A stretch of DNA of 30,844 nt from Lachnospiraceae bacterium UBA7086 (GCA_002492525.1 DKZA01000021.1:1-30844), one strand, 5' to 3'. Counted from the first letter of the stretch, positions 23,476 through 30,787 are shown. Made by a program: numbers and translations. The notes: generated by a model not told the origin, from the letters alone.

Positions 23476-25035
23476 TCATTCAAATCCCTGTTTCACAATA
23501 AGTTTCTCAACTTCTGACGAATCCCCCAGCCATTCCAGGGGCACAGTCCCCAGATTATCCGCATAGACATCCATTGCCATGGACGTACAGCCGCCGAAAT
23601 CACTATTATACCACCTGCCGTCATACTGTACTTCTTCCATAAAAAGACAATATGTCTCGCCGTCGCATGCAAAGACCGCCACACAATCCTGCACCTGGTC
23701 TGCTCCGTAATATCCGGCCCGCTTTTCTGAAAGTTTTATTCCTGATTCAAATAATTTAGGTTCCAGCAGTTCTTCCGGCGGAATGAAACCCACGATTTCA
23801 ATAGAATCCAGTGCCGCCTCCCCGGGCAGCTCCTCCCAGTTAAAAGAATCCTCTTCCTGTTTTGGTTCTTTATCATGAAAATAGCAACTCCAGAAATAAA
23901 CCGAATTCCCCTGCCTGAGCATTTCCTCTTTAAGCTGTTCTCTCCGCTCACAGCCTATTATGGCCTGTGTAAAATCGTTGACGGCGGGTATTTTCACATC
24001 CTGCTGTGAAAGGATATACGAACTCATATGTTCCATATATACCTGTAAATCGAAATTCCGGGCGTAACTTTCCACAGCAAAAGTACCAAGCATCCGCTCC
24101 GTGTCACAGCTTTTTAGTCCTTCCAGATAAGCCGCTGCCGCTTCCTGCGGCGTATCAAATCCTTCTGATTCTATCTGTTTTTGCACGGCGGTACCCTTCC
24201 TGGGCTGCGGCAGATCAGGGCAATCATCACTTCCCCTCAAAATAGACTCCAGGACCCACTCCTCTTCCTCATCCATACGGTAAGTTCCCATTTCCTCCTG
24301 TTCCGTCACGATAAGCGCTGGCAAAATACCGCCCAACTGCAGAATATACCATCTGTCTTTCACCTTTATTGTATCAAAGAAAAGCAAATATTTCGTGTCA
24401 TTTAGCGCAATGGCCGCCACCTGATTGCACAGTTCGCTGCCCCCGTTTTCTTCCGCCGCCTCTTGCAGATGCTCCTGATATTCATCCGTATCGTAACTGT
24501 TCGTAAGGCAAAAGGGTGGTACAAAGCCAAGAAATTCCATACCTGCAAAATCCGTTGCCTCTATCATGTCAGCCAGCTGCTTTGAGAACTTTTTCGCATC
24601 CCCGCTCTCATTTAACCTCACATAGCCTTCGGAAGCCAGTTCCGGTATCAGATCAAACCCACACAAATAGACATACTGGCTGGCAATATCCACCGCCCTG
24701 CTCTTGTCCAGAAAGGCATCTTCCATACGCCCAAAATCATTATCCCGAAGCCCTGCCAGATAAGAAAGAACAGCCTCCTCTTTTGTGTCAAATCCTTCCC
24801 CCTCCCCATTCTGGTCATTCACCGTTTCTTCCACATCGGCCGCTTCTTTCTGATCCTGCATCTCAGGCTGAGACCGTCTCTTTGTTCTGGAGAGTTTCCG
24901 GGGCTGCGTCTGCTCCTGCTCCTGTCCGCTGTCCTGTGTTTCAGGCTGTTTTTCCCCGGACGAGCAGCCCATAAGCGTGACTGCCATAAGCAATATAACT
25001 GCCATGATCCGAACATATCCCTTTTTTACATCCAT
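23476..25035 (-). CDS. Lipoprotein with a duplicated domain, unknown function
   Basis: 519 residues with a lipobox TLMGC (Cys24) and a Gln/Glu/Lys-rich linker. Two related halves follow, each opening with EGFDT-x-x-EA and YL-x-GL (about residues 78 and 292), each having a GF(V/I)PP segment, and each closing with a strand and RWY (DRWYILQLGG and GRWYNSDFGG). This is an internal tandem duplication. Lachnospiraceae carry many such lipoproteins without known function. GAGGGGG lies upstream of the ATG. It precedes the His-rich gene with a 112-base gap and no obvious terminator. Confidence 0.78.
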   Translation of the reverse strand: MDVKKGYVRIMAVILLMAVTLMGCSSGEKQPETQDSGQEQEQTQPRKLSRTKRRSQPEMQDQKEAADVEETVNDQNGEGEGFDTKEEAVLSYLAGLRDNDFGRMEDAFLDKSRAVDIASQYVYLCGFDLIPELASEGYVRLNESGDAKKFSKQLADMIEATDFAGMEFLGFVPPFCLTNSYDTDEYQEHLQEAAEENGGSELCNQVAAIALNDTKYLLFFDTIKVKDRWYILQLGGILPALIVTEQEEMGTYRMDEEEEWVLESILRGSDDCPDLPQPRKGTAVQKQIESEGFDTPQEAAAAYLEGLKSCDTERMLGTFAVESYARNFDLQVYMEHMSSYILSQQDVKIPAVNDFTQAIIGCERREQLKEEMLRQGNSVYFWSCYFHDKEPKQEEDSFNWEELPGEAALDSIEIVGFIPPEELLEPKLFESGIKLSEKRAGYYGADQVQDCVAVFACDGETYCLFMEEVQYDGRWYNSDFGGCTSMAMDVYADNLGTVPLEWLGDSSEVEKLIVKQGFE

Positions 25036-25086
25036 AAGATTTTCCCCCTCGTAAAATACTTACCGAATCCATCGTACTTTTATCAT

Positions 25087-25115
25087 ATTTTACAATTTCC
25101 CCTGCCATGTTTCAA
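25087..25115 (-). promoter_or_regulatory. Candidate promoter of the duplicated-domain lipoprotein
   Basis: TTGAAA (25110-25115), 17 bases, TAAAAT (25087-25092) on the minus strand, about 50 bases before the start codon. Confidence 0.5.
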
Positions 25116-25200
25116 TCAAATTGCACGGTAAACATGATTTTTACTGCATATTTCCGTCACACTCCACAAAAAATTTCACAAAAATTATAGATTTTGTCTA

Positions 25201-25229
25201 TTTACATTTGAAAAAACAATAGATATTAT
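25201..25229 (+). promoter_or_regulatory. Candidate promoter of the HPr-like gene
   Basis: TTTACA (25201-25206), 17 bases, TATTAT (25224-25229). It would give a leader of about 175 bases before the HPr-like start. With the facing lipoprotein promoter, this accounts for the 377-base gap at 25036-25412. Confidence 0.55.
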
Positions 25230-25280
25230 AGTCTCACAAAAGTCAACCATATTTTCAGAAAGAAAGGAGGCTCACAGAAA

Positions 25281-25397
25281 ATTTTTACAGACAACAGACT
25301 AAAAGATGTGTTTTCAGGGAATCCTGCGTGTAGGGGAATTGCAGCTAATCGGTATGATTTATGGACACTATATTTTTATGACATCAATGATAAGTAA
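25281..25397 (+). other. Possible 38-codon leader ORF lacking an ATG
   Basis: AAAGGAGG (25263-25270) is well placed for translation but has no ATG, GTG or TTG at the usual distance. An uninterrupted frame beginning with ATT at 25281 runs to TAA at 25395-25397 and ends just before the HPr-like gene's own ribosome binding site. It could be a leader peptide with a rare start, a mutated small gene, or chance. Confidence 0.2.
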
Positions 25398-25412
25398 GGA
25401 GGAATCGTGATT

Positions 25413-25640
25413 ATGCAGCAGGTACATGTGAAATTCAATGATGTGAATCAGGTCAGAAAGTTTGTGGATGTAATTGATAAGATTGATTTAAGTTTTAATC
25501 TGGGCGAAGGCCGGAGAATTGTAGATGCCAAATCCATACTTGGTGTGATGGCACTTGATCTGACCAGACCCCTTCGTTTAAGTTATGATTCAGATGATGA
25601 GGGGATCAGGGAGAAGTTAGCTCCCTTTATATTAAGTTAA
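25413..25640 (+). CDS. HPr-like protein without the phosphocarrier histidine
   Basis: 75 residues from the ATG at 25413 (AGGAGG 10 bases upstream; a GTG at 25407 is possible). VDAKSILGVMALDL (about 38-51) matches the Ser46 region of HPr, VNLKSIMGVMSLGI in B. subtilis, with Ser41 in place of Ser46. The region that should hold the His15 motif (GIHARPA in HPr) reads VNQVRKF, so PEP-dependent phosphotransfer is not possible by the usual route. B. subtilis Crh shows the same loss and acts only in catabolite regulation through CcpA after Ser phosphorylation. A Crh-like role is inferred. It stands alone, with its own promoter and terminator. Confidence 0.82.
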   Translation: MQQVHVKFNDVNQVRKFVDVIDKIDLSFNLGEGRRIVDAKSILGVMALDLTRPLRLSYDSDDEGIREKLAPFILS

Positions 25641-25646
25641 TAAATT

Positions 25647-25691
25647 GAACAAATAAAACGGAGGCATAAACAGCCTCCGTTTTATTTGTTC
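25647..25691. terminator. Long bidirectional terminator
   Basis: A perfect 19-base inverted repeat (25647-25665 with 25673-25691) around a 7-base loop. The centre is GGAGGC/GCCTCC, flanked by AAAACG/CGTTTT, so each strand ends in a T-run. It serves both the HPr-like gene and the convergent sugar operon. Confidence 0.95.
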
Positions 25692-25720
25692 TGTGATGTA
25701 TCCTATGATTCTTTCTGCCT

Positions 25721-26590
25721 TTAATTCCCCCGCATGGCAAATACTTCCATCGCACTTTTCACATTTTCTTTCATGCCTTCCCTGGCTTTCGCGGACACTT
25801 CCGTGAAAAACACCGGCGCGCCTTCCCCGATCGTCCGGATATACTCTGCCGCCGCATTTCCGCCCGCTTTATCCATATAAGTAAAATAATTGATCTTCCT
25901 GACGCCCGCACGAATGGCCTCCTGATAATTCTCCCTGCTGACACCGGATCCCCCGTGCATCACTACCGGGATATTACCGCATTGCCTGCGGACTTCTCTG
26001 ACCACATTAAAATCCAGCTTGGGCGCTTTGAGATAAATCCCATGGGTGGTTCCAAAAGAACAGGCAAGGGCATCAATCCCTGTTCGTGTCACAAAGTCTT
26101 TGGTCTGCGCCGGATCTGTATATATCTTCGTGTCGTCCTCCTCGCCGGTAACATCACCGGCACCGGATTCCCGCCTGCCCATACTGCCCAGTTCCGCCTC
26201 CACACTGGCGCCGTACTTTCCTGCCATTTCCACCGCCTTGGCGGAATTGGCAAGATTTTCTTCGTAGGGAAGTGTAGATCCGTCATACATGATTCCGGTA
26301 AACCCGATTTCCAAAGCCTCCTGTAAATATTCCAAAGTCTCCCCATGATCCAGATGCACACAGACAGGGCCTGCGGCCTTTTTGGCAAAATCTATCATAA
26401 GGGGCCCTATCAATTCCAGTGGAATCAGTGATTCATGACACTGGGCAAACTGAATGATCAACGGCACATCTATCTCCTCAGCCGCCTGAAAATTAGCCTG
26501 AAGGCTTTCCAGATTGACCGCATTAAACGCGCCAACCGCAATCTTTTTCTCTTCCGCGATCTGCAGAATCTCTTTTAACGTAACCAGCAT
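25721..26590 (-). CDS. Class II (zinc) ketose-bisphosphate aldolase family protein
   Basis: 289 residues, the normal length of FbaA/GatY/KbaY-type aldolases. CVHLDHGETLEY carries the catalytic Asp81 and zinc-binding His82. Further zinc ligands lie in GTTHG and VMHGGSG, and KINYFTYMDKA gives the phosphate-binding end. The family cleaves ketose phosphates or bisphosphates to dihydroxyacetone phosphate plus an aldehyde. It is the last of three sugar-metabolism genes, 11 bases after the kinase, with AAGGAG upstream of its ATG. Given its partners it probably acts on a ketose 1-phosphate made by the kinase; the exact sugar is unknown. Confidence 0.93.
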   Translation of the reverse strand: MLVTLKEILQIAEEKKIAVGAFNAVNLESLQANFQAAEEIDVPLIIQFAQCHESLIPLELIGPLMIDFAKKAAGPVCVHLDHGETLEYLQEALEIGFTGIMYDGSTLPYEENLANSAKAVEMAGKYGASVEAELGSMGRRESGAGDVTGEEDDTKIYTDPAQTKDFVTRTGIDALACSFGTTHGIYLKAPKLDFNVVREVRRQCGNIPVVMHGGSGVSRENYQEAIRAGVRKINYFTYMDKAGGNAAAEYIRTIGEGAPVFFTEVSAKAREGMKENVKSAMEVFAMRGN

Positions 26591-26601
26591 ACCCTTCTCC
26601 T

Positions 26602-27732
26602 TTACCAGCCGGCAAACTCATTCTTCGCCCAGCCTTTGTTTATCTTTTCCTGTAAAACGGCAAGCGGTTTGAGACCGCTTAATGCATCGTAAGACTCCAC
26701 ACAGCATGCTCCTGTAGCTGCCGCCATCTGAACCGCCGCCTGAAGGCTGTATCCCTCCAACGCTGAAACCAGGAAAGCCGCAATGCTGGTATCTCCCGCA
26801 CCAGTGCCGGACAAAATCTGATCCGGTACAAAGCTCCTCTCAAAGCCTTCTTTCGAGGCCCATTCGTTTAAATCAAGCCCTAATCTATTACAGACCGGCT
26901 CCATCTGCTCCTTCTCTGCTGTCCTGTAATAAATGCCCGGTGCCCCGCATTTGATGAGAATCACCTTGGCACCCATGGAGACCGCCCGCTCGGCAAGCGG
27001 TTTTACCTCTTCCAAAGTAATAACTTCCGTGATATCCCGTCCCGCCGCCCGCGCACTCCAGGTTTCGTATCTGTCCCTGTCAATCATAAAGCACAATTCT
27101 TCCACACTGGGAACGAAGAAGTCCACATAAGGCAGTGTCCGGGATAAAATATCATTCCAGTCAGCCTTGCCGGCTTCCGATTTGGCATCTACCGCCGCAA
27201 GGTCTAAAGATGTAACCACCTGCCGCTCTTTCATCCGGCGAAACATCTCTGCCATCTGTCTGCCGCCTTCCTGATACATTTTCCGCATCAGGGGCGGGTA
27301 ACCGAAATGGAATAAATCCGCTTTTGCAGCTTCTGTATCATCTATATCCTCACTGCCAAAAGAATTGTTGGCACCGGGATTATGTAAGAAAATCCGGTCA
27401 ATACCGGGAACCGCAATGACTACGGAATATGAAGTGGACTCTTCTTCGGAAACAATCATCCCCCCATCCGCACCATACCGGTGCAGAATATTCTGTACCA
27501 TGCCGCCAAATTCATCCGCTCCGATCTTGCCCATCAGGGTCACATCCGCACCCAGAATCTTCATGGCCAGACCAGTGTTGGCCACCGAACCTCCGGTATG
27601 TACATCAGCCCCGCCCATTTGTATCAGCTTACCGGGAACCATGATATCACCGATATTCTCTACTTTTTGATCCGGAAAGACAGGCGTGATATCCAGACAG
27701 ATATGTCCTGCCGCTATTATCTTTTTCCCCAC
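26602..27732 (-). CDS. PfkB-family carbohydrate kinase
   Basis: 376 residues from a GTG start with AGGAGG six bases upstream. The N-terminal signature GGSVANTGLAMKILGADV and the C-terminal GTGAGDTSIAAFL, with the catalytic Asp in GAGD, define the ribokinase/PfkB family. It is longer than the usual 300-330 residues because of extra sequence around 225-300. It sits between the isomerase (21-base gap) and the aldolase and probably phosphorylates the ketose made by the isomerase using ATP. Substrate unknown. Confidence 0.92.
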   Translation of the reverse strand: MGKKIIAAGHICLDITPVFPDQKVENIGDIMVPGKLIQMGGADVHTGGSVANTGLAMKILGADVTLMGKIGADEFGGMVQNILHRYGADGGMIVSEEESTSYSVVIAVPGIDRIFLHNPGANNSFGSEDIDDTEAAKADLFHFGYPPLMRKMYQEGGRQMAEMFRRMKERQVVTSLDLAAVDAKSEAGKADWNDILSRTLPYVDFFVPSVEELCFMIDRDRYETWSARAAGRDITEVITLEEVKPLAERAVSMGAKVILIKCGAPGIYYRTAEKEQMEPVCNRLGLDLNEWASKEGFERSFVPDQILSGTGAGDTSIAAFLVSALEGYSLQAAVQMAAATGACCVESYDALSGLKPLAVLQEKINKGWAKNEFAGW

Positions 27733-27753
27733 AAAATCCCTCCTGCCGTTTTA

Positions 27754-28788
27754 TCACTCTATCCCCATCAAAAGATTCATGACATACATCTCCAATGCTT
27801 CAAAATCTCGGTTCTCCACACACTTTTTCTGGAAATCATAGTCAAATCTGTCCACCTTATCTTCCAATGCCTGGAATATCTTTAAGCTGTTCTCTAAATG
27901 TTTATAACTGTCCTCATCCTTCGTTGTCCGCATTGCCTTTACATCCAAGCCCACATATTCTCCGTGGTCGCCGTATCCGTTTTCCTTAAGTACTTTTACC
28001 TGATTAAAAGCAGCACGCAGGTTCTCCACCCCAAAAGACTTATCCTGATCATAGCGAATACCGTTCTGATCGTTTAAATGTACCGTCATCAGCTTACCCA
28101 TCGCCAGCGCAAATCCAATCTCATGGGCAGGATCTAACCCGGCCAGAATCGCATGGGCACTCTCCAGATTACCTCCCACACGGGAAGGATCAATAGTTGC
28201 TGCGGAAATTGCCATGACATGTCCCATGGTTCCGCAAATGCTTCTGTCAATCGGCTCATTGGGCTTAGGCTCGATACAAATACGAATCTTCGGATCATAC
28301 TCCAGCATCTTATTAATGGCCTCAATCAGTTTCTTGGTGGCCCACACAGGAGATTTGCTCTCCGCACAAAGGGTTCCCTCTCTTGCCAGCCATAATACTA
28401 TCATATCACAGTCCAGTTCTTTCGCAATATCAATAGAACGATATGCCCTCCACATGGCATATTCCCGGTCTTTCTCGGATGTACTCATGAAACCGCCATC
28501 AACCGTCCGTTCATCCATCCACAGACGGGGTGCCACAAATTCCGCCGCCAGATTGTATTTATCCAGTTTCTTTTTCAGTTCCCTGGCCTTTTGTTTAATC
28601 TCTTCTTCCGTATAATCATTGATATTCGGTACCGCATCATCATCATGAAACTGAATGGCAGAAAAGCCTATTTTGGCAAACATGGCAAGTTTGGTGTCAA
28701 AGTCTATCTCACTTCTGGTTGCCGGGCCATAAGAATCGGCTCCTGTATGTACGTTCCATGGCCCCACTGAAAATTTAAATTTACTCAT
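27754..28788 (-). CDS. Xylose-isomerase-like TIM-barrel sugar isomerase
   Basis: 344 residues aligning by eye with short (actinobacterial, class I) xylose isomerase. FHDDD (48-52) holds the catalytic His, IEPKPNEP (172-179) the metal Glu173 and Lys175, ExxH (209-212) two more ligands, and QNGIRYDQD (241-249) two Asp. The usual DLNGQNG reads HLNDQNG, so the expected Asp ligand is His237. That departure, and the neighbours (PfkB kinase and class II aldolase rather than a xylulokinase), suggest a substrate other than xylose. First gene of the operon, with AGGAAGGAG before the ATG, divergent from the AraC-type gene. Confidence 0.85.
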   Translation of the reverse strand: MSKFKFSVGPWNVHTGADSYGPATRSEIDFDTKLAMFAKIGFSAIQFHDDDAVPNINDYTEEEIKQKARELKKKLDKYNLAAEFVAPRLWMDERTVDGGFMSTSEKDREYAMWRAYRSIDIAKELDCDMIVLWLAREGTLCAESKSPVWATKKLIEAINKMLEYDPKIRICIEPKPNEPIDRSICGTMGHVMAISAATIDPSRVGGNLESAHAILAGLDPAHEIGFALAMGKLMTVHLNDQNGIRYDQDKSFGVENLRAAFNQVKVLKENGYGDHGEYVGLDVKAMRTTKDEDSYKHLENSLKIFQALEDKVDRFDYDFQKKCVENRDFEALEMYVMNLLMGIE

Positions 28789-28841
28789 TTTTCCCTCTCC
28801 TTCCTAAGTTATACGAAAATTTCCGATTCCCTGTTGTCTTA

Positions 28842-28847
28842 AGCATA
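28842..28847 (-). promoter_or_regulatory. Possible -10 of the sugar operon
   Basis: TATGCT preceded by TGG (an extended -10 form) on the minus strand, with GTGAAA 17 bases upstream as a weak -35. This fits an activator-dependent promoter. Confidence 0.35.
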
Positions 28848-28876
28848 CCAGAACCCCTTCTTTTTTCACGGTCTAG

Positions 28877-28904
28877 TTTGTGATTAAAACATGACAAATT
28901 TGTG
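28877..28904. promoter_or_regulatory. Candidate AraC-type operator
   Basis: TTTGTG occurs at 28877-28882 and 28899-28904, exactly 22 bases apart on the same face of the helix. The second copy is part of the palindrome ACAAATTTGT (28894-28903). The site overlaps the regulator's own promoter and lies upstream of the sugar operon promoter. Confidence 0.45.
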
Positions 28905-28919
28905 TTTTTTTGCTATAAT
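28891..28919 (+). promoter_or_regulatory. Promoter of the AraC-type gene
   Basis: ATGACA (28891-28896), 17 bases, TATAAT (28914-28919), with TGC giving an extended -10. The expected transcription start is only about 3-4 bases before the ATG at 28929. Confidence 0.75.
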
Positions 28920-28928
28920 ATGATAATC

Positions 28929-29888
28929 ATGATACAGAATGAATATGAAATAATCACCCACAACAATAACAACTTTCATATATTTCTCGTAAATCTTTTG
29001 TACCGCACACCGCACATTCATAAAGACTACGAAATCAGTCTGGTGGTAGACGGTACTCTTACGCTGATTAATCCTCTTAGCGAAGTACAATTGACAGCAG
29101 GCGATTTTTTTGTCATGAATCCCTTTTTCAGTCATGAACTAACGGCCCGGACCCCTGCTCTCATTCTGTCATTACAGGTATCTTCTGATTTTTTTGGCTC
29201 TTGTTATCCACAGATAGAACAGACAGAATTTGACACAACCCAGGTTTTGTCTGCACAAAACCCGGATGTCTGTCATACCATACGCAGTTTGTTATTTAGC
29301 CTGGCCTATACCTATTATGACAAGGAAGGCTATGCACCTCTCAAATGTGCCTCCCTCATCTGTCAGCTCTTTTTCTATCTGCTCAGTACACAAAAGCATC
29401 ACACAGTTCTGGCAAAAGAAAAACAGGCTGCTGTGACAAAAGGAACACGTATCTGGAATATTCTCCGCTATACAGGGGAACACTTTACGGAGAAAATCCT
29501 TCTTACAGACATTGCCCGCAGAGAGAACCTTGACCTGTATTATCTGTCCCATTTCTTTAAGGAAAGTGTCGGAATATCTTTTCAGAATTATGTGATGAAA
29601 CTGCGCTGTGAGAAGGCCAGACAGCTACTTTTACTATCTGACTATTCCCTTCTGGATATCAGCCTTATCTGCGGTTTCTCAGATCCCAAATATTTTAACA
29701 AGGGTTTTGAGACACAATACGGCTGCACCCCGAAGGCCTACCGTAAAAACTTTCAAAACGCCAAATTGGAACCACAACAGAAATCCATGCTGACCACACA
29801 GGAATTTTTGTCCGAGTCAGCCAGCCTGGTAACTTTGGAAAAATATAGTTCCCGCCAAAACCTTCCCGCCAAGCCGTTTCCATTTTAG
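28929..29888 (+). CDS. AraC-family transcriptional regulator
   Basis: About 319 residues from the ATG at 28929. The N-terminal half looks like a cupin-type sensor domain (TPHIHKDYEISLVVDG, then LTAGDFFVMNP and FFSHEL). The C-terminal half carries two helix-turn-helix motifs (ILLTDIARRENLDLYYLSHF and LLDISLICGFSDPKYFNKGF), followed by YGCTPKAYRK. It is transcribed away from the isomerase-kinase-aldolase operon, so it is probably its sugar-responsive activator. The frame extends upstream to a GTG at 28902, but the promoter -10 lies inside that part. No Shine-Dalgarno precedes 28929, so translation may be leaderless. A tail of about 50 residues follows the DNA-binding domain. Confidence 0.92.
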   Translation: MIQNEYEIITHNNNNFHIFLVNLLYRTPHIHKDYEISLVVDGTLTLINPLSEVQLTAGDFFVMNPFFSHELTARTPALILSLQVSSDFFGSCYPQIEQTEFDTTQVLSAQNPDVCHTIRSLLFSLAYTYYDKEGYAPLKCASLICQLFFYLLSTQKHHTVLAKEKQAAVTKGTRIWNILRYTGEHFTEKILLTDIARRENLDLYYLSHFFKESVGISFQNYVMKLRCEKARQLLLLSDYSLLDISLICGFSDPKYFNKGFETQYGCTPKAYRKNFQNAKLEPQQKSMLTTQEFLSESASLVTLEKYSSRQNLPAKPFPF

Positions 29889-29920
29889 ACTCTCTTAATA
29901 AATACTTTACACTTACATAA

Positions 29921-29949
29921 TTGATTCTCTGTTCTATTTGTTGTATAAC
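29921..29949 (+). promoter_or_regulatory. Candidate promoter of the small heat-shock gene
   Basis: TTGATT (29921-29926), 17 bases, TATAAC (29944-29949). No CIRCE-type (TTAGCACTC...GAGTGCTAA) element is visible in the gap. Confidence 0.45.
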
Positions 29950-30039
29950 ATATATAAACAAAGAATAAACAAACCAGATGACTTTGTATCAGATTTCTGA
30001 GAACGGTCATACTGATAACAAAAAGAAGGAGTGATCAAT

Positions 30040-30492
30040 ATGTTAAGACCAACATTGTATAACCGCAACACTTATAAACCTGCATTTTTTGAGGATTCTT
30101 TTGACAGAATGTTCGACGATGCTTTCAAGAATTTCTGGGGAGGCAATGAACTGGCTACTTTCGATGCCTTTAAGACCGATGTGATCGACCAGGGTGACAG
30201 TTATCTCTTACAGGCAGAACTGCCGGGCTTCGACAAGTCCGATATCAATATCGACCTGAAAGATAACCTGCTTACTATCTCCGCTTCTCACAAGGAAGAG
30301 AAAGACGATGAGGATAAGAACAAATATATCCGCAAAGAGCGCTATTACAGTTCTTATTCCAGAAGTTTCCGAGTAAACGATGTGGAACCCGGCGACATTG
30401 ACGCTTCCTACAACAATGGCATCCTGGAAGTAAAATTCCCGAAGAAAGATGCCCCTGTCAGAGAAGAAGCCAAACGCATTGAAATAAAGTAA
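30040..30492 (+). CDS. Small heat-shock protein (Hsp20/alpha-crystallin family)
   Basis: 150 residues from the ATG at 30040 with AAGGAG eight bases upstream. The alpha-crystallin domain runs from about KTDVIDQGDSYLLQAELPGF through DNLLTISAS and ERYYSSYSRSFRV to NGILEVKFPKK, ending in an IEIK tail that fits the I-x-I motif used in oligomer assembly. Length and pattern match clostridial Hsp18. It is an ATP-independent holdase in the cytoplasm. Confidence 0.96.
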   Translation: MLRPTLYNRNTYKPAFFEDSFDRMFDDAFKNFWGGNELATFDAFKTDVIDQGDSYLLQAELPGFDKSDINIDLKDNLLTISASHKEEKDDEDKNKYIRKERYYSSYSRSFRVNDVEPGDIDASYNNGILEVKFPKKDAPVREEAKRIEIK

Positions 30493-30526
30493 ATTTGCTT
30501 CGCAATCTTTTTGTATTTTTATAAAA

Positions 30527-30562
30527 CCGGAGTGCCGCTGAAAAATGCTTGCGGCACTCTGG
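30527..30562. terminator. Stem-loop downstream of the heat-shock gene
   Basis: GAGTGCCGC (30530-30538) pairs perfectly with GCGGCACTC (30551-30559). There is no T-run on the plus strand, so it may be an imperfect terminator. A short TTGC/GCAA hairpin with a long T-rich tract at 30494-30520 comes first. The right arm overlaps the -35 of the small RNA promoter. Confidence 0.45.
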
Positions 30563-30577
30563 ATATTATGGTATATT
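30549..30577 (+). promoter_or_regulatory. Candidate promoter of the facing small RNA
   Basis: TTGCGG (30549-30554), 17 bases, TATATT (30572-30577) with TGG directly before it as an extended -10. Confidence 0.55.
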
Positions 30578-30583
30578 GAACAT

Positions 30584-30696
30584 AAAGAAGGACATCTGCA
30601 CTAACAGATGCCCAACAGGAGCTACCGATAGACGGTTAGCCCGATTAGTTAAATGCTAAAAATAACCGCATCCTTTGGTCGGGGGCGGTTATTTTT
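30584..30696 (+). ncRNA. Candidate antitoxin small RNA (par RNA II-like)
   Basis: The region from the predicted start near 30584 to the terminator at 30696 is about 113 bases and has no convincing reading frame. It begins with a hairpin (CATCTG 30593-30598 with CAGATG 30605-30610). It then exposes TACCGATAGA (30623-30632) mostly in the loop of a second hairpin, and ends in the terminator shared with the facing peptide gene. The exposed sequence is complementary to the peptide's mRNA. A regulatory RNA for the peptide gene is the best reading; expression is not shown. Confidence 0.5.
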
Positions 30697-30724
30697 GTGT
30701 CTTGTTACTATCCTTACCGATAGA
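30623..30724. repeat. 10-base direct repeat shared by the two convergent transcripts
   Basis: TACCGATAGA occurs at 30623-30632 and 30715-30724. The second copy is read in antisense by the peptide mRNA, so a 10-base intermolecular duplex with the small RNA is possible. Confidence 0.6.
30658..30696. terminator. Shared bidirectional terminator
   Basis: AAAAATAACCGC (30658-30669) and GCGGTTATTTTT (30685-30696) are perfect complements around a 15-base loop, and each strand ends in a T-run. The peptide gene's stop codon lies inside the stem. Confidence 0.9.
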
Positions 30725-30787
30725 GTATCCTATTCCAAAGCAGGTCAAGCCAAAGCCCAACACCGCCATAAGTCCTAAAATATCCAT
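30689..30787 (-). CDS. 32-residue hydrophobic peptide, type I toxin-like
   Basis: Reads MDILGLMAVLGFGLTCFGIG, then YSIGKDSNKTQK and stop. One hydrophobic segment (residues 3-23, Gly-rich) is followed by a polar, Lys-containing tail, the general shape of Fst, TxpA and holin-like membrane toxins. AAAGGAGG sits about 8-9 bases before the ATG. The stop codon is inside the shared terminator, as expected for a compact toxin mRNA. Its promoter must lie beyond the window end. Toxicity is inferred from layout and shape; a harmless small membrane peptide is the alternative. Confidence 0.65.
   Translation of the reverse strand: MDILGLMAVLGFGLTCFGIGYSIGKDSNKTQK

Noticed and set aside
25306..25410. 34-codon ATG frame overlapping the start of the HPr-like gene
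   Set aside because: No Shine-Dalgarno in front of it, and the 3' part is shared with the ribosome site of the HPr-like gene; kept only as an alternative to the ATT frame.
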